This document shows, piece after piece, positions 24,224 to 32,001 of a DNA stretch of 32,449 bases; position 1 is the stretch's first letter, and every line of letters begins with the position of its first letter. The position numbers and the translations under genes were made by a program. The notes below the pieces were generated by a model that did not search any database, was not told the origin of the DNA, and saw only the letters and a list, made by a program, of their open reading frames with translations. The DNA comes from Bacteroidales bacterium (GTDB taxonomy: Bacteria; Bacteroidota; Bacteroidia; Bacteroidales; WCHB1-69), in assembly GCA_017962275.1 (NCBI GenBank), contig JAGCVQ010000035.1, positions 1-32,449 of the forward strand, given 5' to 3'.

Positions 24224-24251
24224 GTAGAGACGCAAAATTTTGCGTCTCTAC
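24224..24251. repeat. 28-nt perfect GAGACG palindrome covering the dxs stop codon
   Basis: Same 28 bases as at 22620. The TAG stop of dxs (24248-24250) is the TAG in the element's GTAGAGACG arm read on the minus strand. Confidence 0.92.
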
Positions 24252-26167
24252 ATCTTCCACGCTTCGCGCACCGTTTTTTCGATCGATTCTTCGTCGAAGC
24301 CGACCTCCTGGTACAAATGCGGGATGTCGCCGTGGGAGATGAAACGGTCGGGGAGGGCGATGTGGAGCAGATGCGGCGTTTTGGTGGAGACGCCCGGAAG
24401 TGCGTCTCTACGGGCGAGGAATTCGGAGATTTCAGAGAACAGTCCGCCTTTTTCGGTGCCGTCCTCCACGGTGATCCAAACCGGATATTCCGAGGCGAAA
24501 CCTTCCAATGTCTTTTCGTCCAGCGGTTTGAGGAATCTCACATCGTAGTGCGCTGCGCGGATGCCATCTGTTTCTAACCGTTGCAGCACGTTCTCCACAG
24601 TGTTGCTTAAGGGTCCGAGCGTCAGCAGCAGCACTTTTTCGCCGTTGCGCAGCATCTCCCCTTTCCCGATGGGCAGCACCTGGGCTTCGTTGTGCCAATC
24701 GATGAGGACGCCGCGGCCGCGAGGATAGCGTATCACGAACGGAAGTCCTTGATTCTTGGCGTTTTGGTATGCTGTCAGCATCAGATTGCGCAGCTCGTGT
24801 TCATTGCGCGGCGAGGCGATGATGAGGTCGGGAATGCAACGTAGGAAGGCCAAATCGAATGCCCCTTGGTGCGTGGCTCCGTCCTCGCCGACCAAGCCGG
24901 CGCGGTCGATGCAGAAAATGACGGGCAGCTTCTGTATCGCCACATCGTGGATCACCTGGTCGTAGCCGCGTTGCAAAAACGATGAATAGATGTTGCAGAA
25001 TGGGATGTAACCCTCTGTGGCTAAGCCTGCTGCAAAGGTCACCGCATGTTGTTCGGCGATGCCCACGTCGAACACACGGTTGGGATAAACCGCATCCATG
25101 ATGGTAAGTGAGCAGCCCGTGGCCATGGCCGGCGTGATGCCGACGACCTTCTCGTCCTTACGGGCAAACTCCAGTATGGTATTGCCGAAAACATCCTGAT
25201 ATTTAGGCGGTTGTACTTTCTCTTCGGTATGGATGATCTCTCCGGTTTCAGGATTGAACTTGCCGGGAGCGTGATATTGGGTCTGGTTCTGCTCTGCCGC
25301 TTCCAATCCTTTGCCCTTGACGGTCAGCACGTGGAAGAGCTTTAGTCCGGGCAGTTTCTTGAGGTCTCGCAGCGTCTTCACGAGGTAGATCACATCGTGG
25401 CCGTCGGAGGGACCGAAATAGCGGTAACCGAGGCTCTGGAACCAGTTGCTGCCACCGAATAGCCAGCCTTTCAAGGAGTTACCCATCTTGCTGAAGAAAT
25501 TGGTGACGCGGTTGGGATGGTTGGTCTTGAAGGTGAAGAAGTTCCACATCTTGTTCTTCATCCGGTTGTAGGCCGGTGAAGCCGTGATGGAGAGCAGGTA
25601 TTTGCTCATCGCGCCGGTGCTCTTGTCGATGGAAATCTTGTTGTCGTTGAGGATCACCAGCATGTTGACGTCGCGGTAGGGAGCCTGGTTCATGGCTTCG
25701 AAGGCCATGCCGCCGCCCATGGCACCGTCACCGATGACCGCGATATGGTTGCGCTTCAGATTCCCTTCCATTTTCGCGGCCACAGCCATGCCCAATGCGG
25801 CCGAGATGGAGGTAGAGGAGTGACCGGTGCCAAAAGCGTCGAATTCGCTCTCCTCCCTGCGCGGGAATCCACTGATGCCGCCGTAGCAACGGTTGGTGCT
25901 GAACAGGTCTTTGCGGCCGGTCAGGATTTTGTGGCAATATGCCTGGTGCCCCACGTCCCAGATCAGGCGGTCGTCCGGCGTGTCGAAAACGTAGTGGAGG
26001 GCCACTGTCAGCTCCACCACACCCAAACTTGAACCGAGATGTCCGGGATGTTTGGAGGTCTGTTCGATGATAAACTGCCGCAGCTCATCGCACAGCTGGG
26101 GTAACTCATTGACGGACAGCTTACGCAAGTCCTCAACAGATTGAATATGTGATAATAGTTCTCCCAT
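24248..26167 (-). CDS. dxs: 1-deoxy-D-xylulose-5-phosphate synthase
   Basis: 639 residues. It condenses pyruvate and glyceraldehyde 3-phosphate with thiamine diphosphate, the first step of the MEP isoprenoid pathway. HPGHLGSSLGVVELTVALHY, DVGHQAYCHKILTGR, the TPP motif GDGAMGGGMAFEAMN, the central DVGIAEQHAVTFAAGLA and ALPDRFISHGD are visible. The ATG shares a base with the upstream glycosyltransferase stop (TAATG). Residues about 586-595 (RRDALPGVST) come from a degenerate 28-nt repeat and make this loop about seven residues longer than I recall for E. coli Dxs. The stop codon lies in another copy. Confidence 0.95.
   Translation of the reverse strand: MGELLSHIQSVEDLRKLSVNELPQLCDELRQFIIEQTSKHPGHLGSSLGVVELTVALHYVFDTPDDRLIWDVGHQAYCHKILTGRKDLFSTNRCYGGISGFPRREESEFDAFGTGHSSTSISAALGMAVAAKMEGNLKRNHIAVIGDGAMGGGMAFEAMNQAPYRDVNMLVILNDNKISIDKSTGAMSKYLLSITASPAYNRMKNKMWNFFTFKTNHPNRVTNFFSKMGNSLKGWLFGGSNWFQSLGYRYFGPSDGHDVIYLVKTLRDLKKLPGLKLFHVLTVKGKGLEAAEQNQTQYHAPGKFNPETGEIIHTEEKVQPPKYQDVFGNTILEFARKDEKVVGITPAMATGCSLTIMDAVYPNRVFDVGIAEQHAVTFAAGLATEGYIPFCNIYSSFLQRGYDQVIHDVAIQKLPVIFCIDRAGLVGEDGATHQGAFDLAFLRCIPDLIIASPRNEHELRNLMLTAYQNAKNQGLPFVIRYPRGRGVLIDWHNEAQVLPIGKGEMLRNGEKVLLLTLGPLSNTVENVLQRLETDGIRAAHYDVRFLKPLDEKTLEGFASEYPVWITVEDGTEKGGLFSEISEFLARRDALPGVSTKTPHLLHIALPDRFISHGDIPHLYQEVGFDEESIEKTVREAWKM
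24384..24411. repeat. Degenerate GAGACG palindrome inside dxs
   Basis: GTGGAGACGC ... GCGTCTCTAC arms of the same 28-nt length, with one arm mismatch and a non-palindromic centre. It is translated in dxs as RRDALPGVST, a different frame from the adhesin copy (VETHGRASL). Confidence 0.8.
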
Positions 26168-27378
26168 TATTTTTTGGAAACCTGTTGGTAGAAATCGATG
26201 ATTTGTTGGGCGATAACCGCATTGTTGTGATGGATGGAGATGTAGTGGCGGGCGTTTTCGCTGATGATGGTGCAGAGGTCGGGCATGGCCACGCATTTGT
26301 TGATGATGGCGACAAACTCTTCGGGCGTGTTGGCGATGAAGAGGTGCTTACCGTCTTGAACGTCAAGGCCTTCCGCTCCGATGGAGGTGGTGATGACCAC
26401 GCGCCCCAAGGCCATCGCTTCCACAATTTTGATGCGGATGCCGCTGCCCGAAAGCAGAGGCACCACCATGATGTCGTAGTCCATCATGAACTCGTTGGCG
26501 TTTGGTACGGAACCGGCCACAATCACGTTGGGGTCTTGTCGGTTGCGAATGCGGTCAGGGATGTCGTGGCCCGCCAGCGTGAAGGTCAGGTCGGGATGCA
26601 CGGCCAGAATTTCCGGCCAAACCTCGTCTAAGAACCATTCGATGCCCTCCAGGTTCGGCGTCCAGTTCATGCTGCCGAGGTGGAACAGCTCCGGACGGTC
26701 AGTGGCGATGTAGTCGTCATCTTCCATGTCATAGTCATCAACATTGATGCCGAAGGGGATTACAACTCCCGGCACGTTCGGTTCAGTCTCGTGGAAATAT
26801 TGGTAGTCGGGTTCGGAAATCGACATATAACCATCGACTTCTTGCAGGATTTTCCGTTCCACGCGCTTCAGCTGGTGCGCGTTGATGCGATAGGCGATTT
26901 TAAGGAAGGGGTTGCGTTCGTTTTCCGCCAGCCGCTCCCAAATCTGGTGTTCCGTGTTGTGCAGCCGCATCAGGATTTTCGCCTTCGAAAGCTTCCGGAT
27001 CAGCGGGATGTAGGGCGACATGTAGATGGACTCGATGTGCACGATGTCGAAATCTTCGGCTTTGAACACCTCGGTCAGCTTGGCGACCATGTTTTTGTGA
27101 TAAAACCGGCTGATTTGGTACGATTTTCCGGTGAAAAGGGTTTTGAGGGCTTCGATTTTATGCGGAGTGGTGTCAATATAGACCGACTTGAAGCGGGTCT
27201 TTTTCAGATAGTCCTTGGAGTAAGCCGACACCACGAAGGGATGCTTCGGGGTGGCCACAGCGATCACTTTCACATCCATCCCGCTGTCCAACAGGCACTG
27301 CGTGATGTTGTGGATGGCGATGCACCCGCCGTCGATGGTGGGCAAGGGCGACTTATGACACAGTTGTAGAATTTTCAT
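26167..27378 (-). CDS. Glycosyltransferase family 4 protein
   Basis: 403 residues, GT-B fold. The N-terminal domain opens ILQLCHKSPLPTIDGGCIAI, a usual GT4 acceptor-side start. The C-terminal nucleotide-sugar domain has FHLGSMNWTPNLEGIEWFL, FTLAGHDIP and VPLLSGSGIRIKIVEAMALG, including the E-x7-E-like region. It probably transfers a sugar to a surface polysaccharide or lipid on the cytoplasmic side; the substrate is unknown. The start overlaps the permease gene by 26 nt, and the stop overlaps the dxs start by one base. Confidence 0.9.
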   Translation of the reverse strand: MKILQLCHKSPLPTIDGGCIAIHNITQCLLDSGMDVKVIAVATPKHPFVVSAYSKDYLKKTRFKSVYIDTTPHKIEALKTLFTGKSYQISRFYHKNMVAKLTEVFKAEDFDIVHIESIYMSPYIPLIRKLSKAKILMRLHNTEHQIWERLAENERNPFLKIAYRINAHQLKRVERKILQEVDGYMSISEPDYQYFHETEPNVPGVVIPFGINVDDYDMEDDDYIATDRPELFHLGSMNWTPNLEGIEWFLDEVWPEILAVHPDLTFTLAGHDIPDRIRNRQDPNVIVAGSVPNANEFMMDYDIMVVPLLSGSGIRIKIVEAMALGRVVITTSIGAEGLDVQDGKHLFIANTPEEFVAIINKCVAMPDLCTIISENARHYISIHHNNAVIAQQIIDFYQQVSKK

Positions 27379-28822
27379 GTCGTTTTTTGGTTAAAGGTTT
27401 GATATGTTTGAGTTTATCCATCCATTTGGCGTAGGTGTCGGGCGAAAGCACGGCGGTGTCCATCGTGGCATGGTAGGTGAGAAACACGCACAGCGGGAGC
27501 AGGATGAACGACGACAGCCATGTGCCGAACCATACGGGCATGGTGCTGCCTTTCGCAATTTTTTCGCCTATGACCGACAGGGCGAAGTAGATAACGAAGA
27601 ATAGAACCGTCAGTACCAGTGGAACAGCTATGCCGCCTTTGCGGATGATGGAACCTAACGGAGCCCCGATGAAAAAGAAGAGCAGACAGGCTACCGCAAG
27701 ACGGTATTTGCGCTGTAGTTCAATCTGATACGACCACATATAGGAGGTTCGATATTCGGCGTCCGTGTAGTTGAATTGCATGGAGTAGATGGCCGATCGG
27801 GAGGCGTTCTCGGCATGGTTCAGAATGCGACTCTGCATATCAGGCGGCAGCGAAGCGAGGTCTAAAGTGCGCGAGGTATCCAACGTTTTGAACTTTTCGT
27901 CATTGCGGACAAAACTGTTGTAATAATAGAGGTTGTTGAAAAACAGGTTGGCCGTGTTGTTCTCGATATTGCGGATCTGCACTTTCATACTGTCAATTTC
28001 CGCGCTCAGCTGCTTGTTCGTCATGGCGGAAGAGTGCCCTTCGAAAAGTTCGGCATCGGTTTGTCCGAGGGAGAAGTCGGACATGTCGAAACGTTTGTAC
28101 TGCTTGTCGAAGGAGGCGCGCATGAGGGGGAGTTTCGATGGCTTTCCGCGGTTCACGCCCATCGAGGAGGTCTCGTCCCAAAAGGAGCCGTTTCTCAGGG
28201 TGAAGAGCAGGTAGTGTTTGTCTGGGGTCACGGTCATAGTCCCTGATTCAGCGTATGTTACGGATGTGTTGCCCTGCCGCCGCGAGTGGTCGTAGATCAG
28301 GATGTCTTTCACGGTTTCGCCGTCGGGCATCTTCTTGCCCACGAGAATCGAATAGTTGTCGAAACCGTTGTAGAAAACCCCTTCCTCGATGTTGAGGGCG
28401 GGTTTCTGCTCTTGAATGTCGAAAAGTAACAGTCTGAGTTTCAGAGTGGCACGTGGAATGACTTGGTCGGAAACGAAGAACGAAAAGATGGTGATGAAAA
28501 CGGTGAGGACGGCCAACGGGGCCATCATCTTGCGGGTGGAGATGCCCGCCGATTTAAGGGCGACGATTTCGTAACGTTCCCCCATGTTGCCGAAGGTCAT
28601 CAGCGAGGCCAGCATCACGGCCAAAGGGAAGGCCATGGAACTGAGCGACACGGCCGCGTAGAACAGCAGTTTCAGCATCACAGATACCTCCAATCCCTTG
28701 CCCACAAGCTCATCCACCCACTTCCACACGAACTGCATGAGCAGGACAAAGAGTGCCACGAAGAAAGTCAGGACGAAAGGTCCGAGGAAATTCTTGCAGA
28801 GGTATTTGTTGACGATTCTCAC
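27353..28822 (-). CDS. LptF/LptG (YjgP/YjgQ) family permease
   Basis: 489 residues with a GTG start at 28822. Three N-terminal helices (LGPFVLTFFVALFVLLMQFV; about 55-80; about 100-125) and three C-terminal helices flank a long periplasmic domain with repeated NGSFWDE/GVFYNGFDNYSI-type strands. This is the LptF/G layout. GERYEIVALKSAGISTRKM is the conserved coupling-helix segment. In LPS producers, LptF and LptG pair with the ATPase LptB to lift lipopolysaccharide from the inner membrane toward the outer membrane. It lies 12 nt after the transketolase gene. Confidence 0.9.
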   Translation of the reverse strand: MRIVNKYLCKNFLGPFVLTFFVALFVLLMQFVWKWVDELVGKGLEVSVMLKLLFYAAVSLSSMAFPLAVMLASLMTFGNMGERYEIVALKSAGISTRKMMAPLAVLTVFITIFSFFVSDQVIPRATLKLRLLLFDIQEQKPALNIEEGVFYNGFDNYSILVGKKMPDGETVKDILIYDHSRRQGNTSVTYAESGTMTVTPDKHYLLFTLRNGSFWDETSSMGVNRGKPSKLPLMRASFDKQYKRFDMSDFSLGQTDAELFEGHSSAMTNKQLSAEIDSMKVQIRNIENNTANLFFNNLYYYNSFVRNDEKFKTLDTSRTLDLASLPPDMQSRILNHAENASRSAIYSMQFNYTDAEYRTSYMWSYQIELQRKYRLAVACLLFFFIGAPLGSIIRKGGIAVPLVLTVLFFVIYFALSVIGEKIAKGSTMPVWFGTWLSSFILLPLCVFLTYHATMDTAVLSPDTYAKWMDKLKHIKPLTKKRHENSTTVS

Positions 28823-28834
28823 AGGAGGCAGATA

Positions 28835-29677
28835 TTAGTAATCTCCCAGCGTTTCAGGGAGTTGCGCGAGAGCCGCAGCGGCTTGCTCATCGTTAGGAGG
28901 CGTGCCGTGCCATTTGTGCGTGCCCATCATGAAGTCCACGCCCTGACCCATCTCGGTCTTCATCAAGATGGCGATGGGTTTCTGGTTGCCGGACAGCGTC
29001 TTGGCAAGCTTCATCGTCTGGAGGACGCTTTTCATATCGTTGCCGTCCATCTCGAAGACCATCCATTGGAAGGCTTCGAATTTGGCGCGGAGGTTGCCGA
29101 GATTCATTACCGCATCGGTGCTGCCGTCGATTTGTTTCTTGTTATAGTCAACGGTAACAATCAGGTTGTCAACGTGTTTCGAACCGGCAAACATGATGGC
29201 TTCCCAATTTTGTCCCTCTTCAAGTTCGCCGTCGCCGGTGAGGGTATAGACCAGATGTTTGTCCTGGTTGGCTTTCTTGGCTAAAGCGGCGCCGATGGAT
29301 ACGGAAAGTCCCTGTCCGAGGGAACCGGAAGCGACGCGAATGCCGGGAAGACCCTCCACCGGGGTGGGGTGGCCCTGCAGGCGGGTGCCGAGTTTGCGGA
29401 AGGTGGCCAGTTCAGACACGGGGAAATAACCGCGACGGGCCATCACACTGTAGAGCACCGGGCTGATGTGACCGTTGGAGAGGAAGAACATGTCCTCACC
29501 GTTGCCCTCGCGGGTGAAATGTTCGGGGTCGATCTCCATTATTTCAAAGTAGAGGGCCGTCAGAAAATCGGCGCAACCCAATGAACCGCCCGGATGACCG
29601 GACTTGGCACTGTGAACCATGCGGATGATGTCTCTGCGCACTTGCGCTGCAATTTTCTGTAACTCGTTGATTTCCAT
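28835..29677 (-). CDS. Transketolase, N-terminal subunit
   Basis: 280 residues, the TPP-binding half of a split transketolase. HSAKSGHPGGSLG (22-34), LSNGHISPVLYS, ASGSLGQGLSVSIG and the TPP motif GDGELEEGQNWEA (148-160) are visible. The enzyme moves two-carbon units in the pentose phosphate pathway. The C-terminal subunit, normally the next gene, is not present; an LPS permease gene follows after 12 nt instead. The start is supported by length and a promoter 60 nt upstream. Confidence 0.93.
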   Translation of the reverse strand: MEINELQKIAAQVRRDIIRMVHSAKSGHPGGSLGCADFLTALYFEIMEIDPEHFTREGNGEDMFFLSNGHISPVLYSVMARRGYFPVSELATFRKLGTRLQGHPTPVEGLPGIRVASGSLGQGLSVSIGAALAKKANQDKHLVYTLTGDGELEEGQNWEAIMFAGSKHVDNLIVTVDYNKKQIDGSTDAVMNLGNLRAKFEAFQWMVFEMDGNDMKSVLQTMKLAKTLSGNQKPIAILMKTEMGQGVDFMMGTHKWHGTPPNDEQAAAALAQLPETLGDY

Positions 29678-29738
29678 AATAATATAAAGTTATCGTTTTT
29701 AATTCTTTGTATTTTATAACCTTAATATAAAGGTGCGG

Positions 29739-29746
29739 CAAAGGTA
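29739..29746 (-). promoter_or_regulatory. -7 promoter box upstream of the transketolase operon
   Basis: TACCTTTG on the minus strand matches TAnnTTTG. The predicted leader is about 55 nt. It would drive transketolase, lptF/G, GT4 and dxs as one transcript. Confidence 0.6.
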
Positions 29747-29785
29747 CACATTATTCCCGAATAATACGCAGACAAAAGAAATTCT

Positions 29786-30349
29786 CTACTTCACCACGCG
29801 GTCGGCATTCTGCGCGATGAAGCTCTTCCAGTTTGTGGCGGTGGATTTTCCAAACACAACTTTGTGCTGTAAGTGGTGGCAGACAGCCACGGCCAATGCA
29901 TCTGTAGCATCCAGATATTCAATGCTTTGCGAAATGGGGTACATGTGGCAGAGCATGGCCGAAACCTGCTCCTTGGAAGCGTTTCCGTTGCCGGTAATCG
30001 ACTGTTTGATTTTACGTGGTGAATATTCATACACCTCCATACCTGCGTGCATGGCGGCCGCGATGACGATGCCCTGCGCCCGCCCCAACTTCAGCATCGA
30101 CTGCACGTTCTTGCCGTAAAATGGAGCCTCAATAGCCAGAATATCAGGATGATACTCTTCAATCAGCCCGTTGATTCGCTCATAGATGTATTTCAGCTTG
30201 GCGTAAGGATCCCCGAGCTTGGTCATCTTCAGCACACTGAGCACCTCCACCTCCGACTTGTTCAGCTCGGTGCTCAGCAGGGCGTACCCCATGATGTTGG
30301 TACCGGGGTCCACGCCCAAGATTTTCCGTCGTATAGTAGAATCATCCAT
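29786..30349 (-). CDS. ruvC: Holliday junction resolvase RuvC
   Basis: 187 residues from ATG 30349; an in-frame start seven codons upstream is less likely. It cuts Holliday junctions with RuvAB. The four acidic catalytic positions are visible: Asp14 (GVDPGTNIMGYA), Glu74 (AIEAPFYGKN), Asp147 and Asp150 (DATDALAVAVCHH). The C-terminus is slightly longer than in E. coli. It is flanked upstream by a structured dispersed repeat rather than by ruvA/ruvB. Confidence 0.95.
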   Translation of the reverse strand: MDDSTIRRKILGVDPGTNIMGYALLSTELNKSEVEVLSVLKMTKLGDPYAKLKYIYERINGLIEEYHPDILAIEAPFYGKNVQSMLKLGRAQGIVIAAAMHAGMEVYEYSPRKIKQSITGNGNASKEQVSAMLCHMYPISQSIEYLDATDALAVAVCHHLQHKVVFGKSTATNWKSFIAQNADRVVK

Positions 30350-30364
30350 TGTTTGTTTGCCAAT

Positions 30365-30427
30365 CCCCACACTGCGGCTACGCCTTGTATGGGGTTATTA
30401 AGATGTTGTCCCTTCGGGACTGCTTAA
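30365..30427. repeat. Structured dispersed repeat between ruvC and the protease gene
   Basis: Two hairpins in tandem: CCCCACAC...GTATGGGG enclosing GGC/GCC, and GTCCC-TTC-GGGAC, ending CTGCTTAA. A second, interrupted copy lies at 22583-22679. Confidence 0.65.
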
Positions 30428-30466
30428 TGAATATTGTTTTGAATAATTACATTACTTAGTATCAAA

Positions 30467-30892
30467 TTACTTTTGGAAAAGGAACAGCTCCCTATCGTAA
30501 TCAATTACCGCTTTGTGGTTGACACAGAAGTCGTTACCCAAAATCATCTGGAACGGTTTGCGGTGAAGCATCCGGTATGCGCCGTTGATGTGGGAGAAAT
30601 CGATGACGGCTGTGTTCGGGAAGGTTTTCAGGTGGAAACGGCCTATCCGGACATCCGGTAGATCAGCGACCAGCACCTCGAAACCCGTACTTGCGATTCC
30701 GGCGTTCACCCCTTCGTTTCTCTCCAAATTCATCTCCGGAAATATCTGATTCACAAATAGTTTGTCAATGCAACTGTGCGATGCTCCTGTGTCCAAAACA
30801 ATGCGCACCCGATGACCTCCCACCGAACCGCTTAACAGCGTGTGGTAGTCGCCCTTTTCCAACTGCAATATCTTTATCGGGGTTTTATACAT
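30467..30892 (-). CDS. Retropepsin-like aspartic protease domain protein
   Basis: 141 residues, a single clan AA domain. VRIVLDTGASHSCID gives the catalytic D-T-G at 34-36, and ILGNDFCVNHKAVIDYD is the usual second hallmark (hydrophobic-hydrophobic-G-x-D). There is no signal peptide, so a cytosolic homodimer is likely. The substrate is unknown. It lies between ruvC and corA, with no sign of retroelement genes, and is best seen as a chromosomal housekeeping-type protease of the kind common in Bacteroidetes. Confidence 0.82.
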   Translation of the reverse strand: MYKTPIKILQLEKGDYHTLLSGSVGGHRVRIVLDTGASHSCIDKLFVNQIFPEMNLERNEGVNAGIASTGFEVLVADLPDVRIGRFHLKTFPNTAVIDFSHINGAYRMLHRKPFQMILGNDFCVNHKAVIDYDRELFLFQK

Positions 30893-30946
30893 CTGTTTTT
30901 TATCCTATTTGTAATGCCTTTTGCCTCTTGCCTCTTGCCTTAAAGA

Positions 30947-31858
30947 TCACAGCCAGTGCTTTCTCATGAAGAAGAAGATCAGCAGGACGGAGATGAGCAG
31001 GCAGATGCCGATGACGTAAAGGAATGCGTAGGGGGAGTTCGCCATCGGCAGTCCGACGTTCATACCGTAAAGTCCTGATATAAAGGTCAGTGGCAGCACG
31101 ATGGTGGAGATGATGGTGAGCATACGCATGATCTCGTTGGTTTTGTTGGCCTGCAGGGAGTCGAAAGTGCTGGAGAGGCCGGCGACCAATTCGCCGTAGT
31201 CATCGACCATATCCCACATCTTCTGGTAGAAGTCCAATATGTTGCCCCAGTATTCTTCCATGTCGTCGGCGAAACCTTTCACATCGCCGCTCTCAAACAT
31301 CTTGAACAGACGGAGTTGCGGCTTGAACATGGTGTTCATCTGAATGATGTTCTTGCGGATGATGGAGATCTGTTCGATGATTTTTTCTGCCCGGCTGCTG
31401 AACAGCTCCTGGCTGATGAAGTCGATTTCGGTGCCGAGACGCTCCACGATGAGGAATGTCTCCTTCATCATCCGGTACAGGATGTGGTAGAGCATGGAGT
31501 CGGAAGTGCCGGTGATTTCGTCCTCGTCTTCCGGTTCGGGGTCGATTTTCTTCAGATTGAACAGTTCCTGCACCACGTAGTGCGAGTTGCCGACGGTGAT
31601 GATAAAGTCCTGTCCCCAAAAGATTTTTGTCTCCTCAGTCTTCACCAATTTCGTACGCTGGTCGAGCAGCGGGAAATGCAGCACGAGGAAGAAATAGTCG
31701 TCGTAAATATCGATTTTCGGACGTTGCACGAAACTTGAACAGTCCTCTATGTCCAAAGGGTGGAAATGGAAGTTATCCCTCAAAAAGTCCAGATCCTCAA
31801 CCGTGGGATCAGTAATGTGATGCCATTTATAGGCACCGAAATTAATGGTGTCAACCAT
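30947..31858 (-). CDS. corA: CorA-family magnesium/cobalt transporter
   Basis: 303 residues. A long cytosolic, helix-rich N-terminal domain (HPLDIEDCSSFVQRPKIDIY is a typical CorA segment) ends in two transmembrane helices. The selectivity motif YGMN at 264-267 lies between them (SGLYGMNVGLP). The C-terminal end FFMRKHWL is basic, as usual. It forms a pentameric Mg2+/Co2+ channel in the inner membrane. A perfect AGGAGG seven bases before the ATG fixes the start. It is divergent from the gene at 32002. Confidence 0.95.
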   Translation of the reverse strand: MVDTINFGAYKWHHITDPTVEDLDFLRDNFHFHPLDIEDCSSFVQRPKIDIYDDYFFLVLHFPLLDQRTKLVKTEETKIFWGQDFIITVGNSHYVVQELFNLKKIDPEPEDEDEITGTSDSMLYHILYRMMKETFLIVERLGTEIDFISQELFSSRAEKIIEQISIIRKNIIQMNTMFKPQLRLFKMFESGDVKGFADDMEEYWGNILDFYQKMWDMVDDYGELVAGLSSTFDSLQANKTNEIMRMLTIISTIVLPLTFISGLYGMNVGLPMANSPYAFLYVIGICLLISVLLIFFFMRKHWL

Positions 31859-31864
31859 GAATAA

Positions 31865-31870
31865 CCTCCT
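31865..31870 (-). promoter_or_regulatory. Strong Shine-Dalgarno of corA
   Basis: AGGAGG on the minus strand upstream of the corA ATG; one of only two perfect examples noticed in the window. Confidence 0.75.
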
Positions 31871-31927
31871 TTCTTTTAATGGGTTAGAGACAATTTACTA
31901 CATCTTCGTGCAAGATTTTTTACAGCT

Positions 31928-31959
31928 GGCAAAGATAGTAAAAAAAAACTATCTTTGCC
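31928..31959. promoter_or_regulatory. Symmetrical divergent promoter of corA and the oxidoreductase gene
   Basis: GGCAAAGATAGT at 31928-31939 and its exact reverse complement ACTATCTTTGCC at 31948-31959 are separated by eight A. Each arm holds a TATCTTTG -7 box: minus strand 31930-31937 for corA, plus strand 31950-31957 for the oxidoreductase gene. Confidence 0.7.
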
Positions 31960-32001
31960 CCTTGTAATTTTTGGAATCAGCAATAATCAATATTATATAT
32001 T

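Noticed and set aside
26168-26296. N-terminal extension of Dxs
   Set aside because: Overlaps the glycosyltransferase gene out of frame; His/Arg-rich; ATG 26167 gives the normal Dxs start.
30467-30892. Retroelement or retron because of a retropepsin-like protease
   Set aside because: No reverse transcriptase or msr/msd-like region nearby; single-domain proteases of this kind are ordinary in Bacteroidetes.
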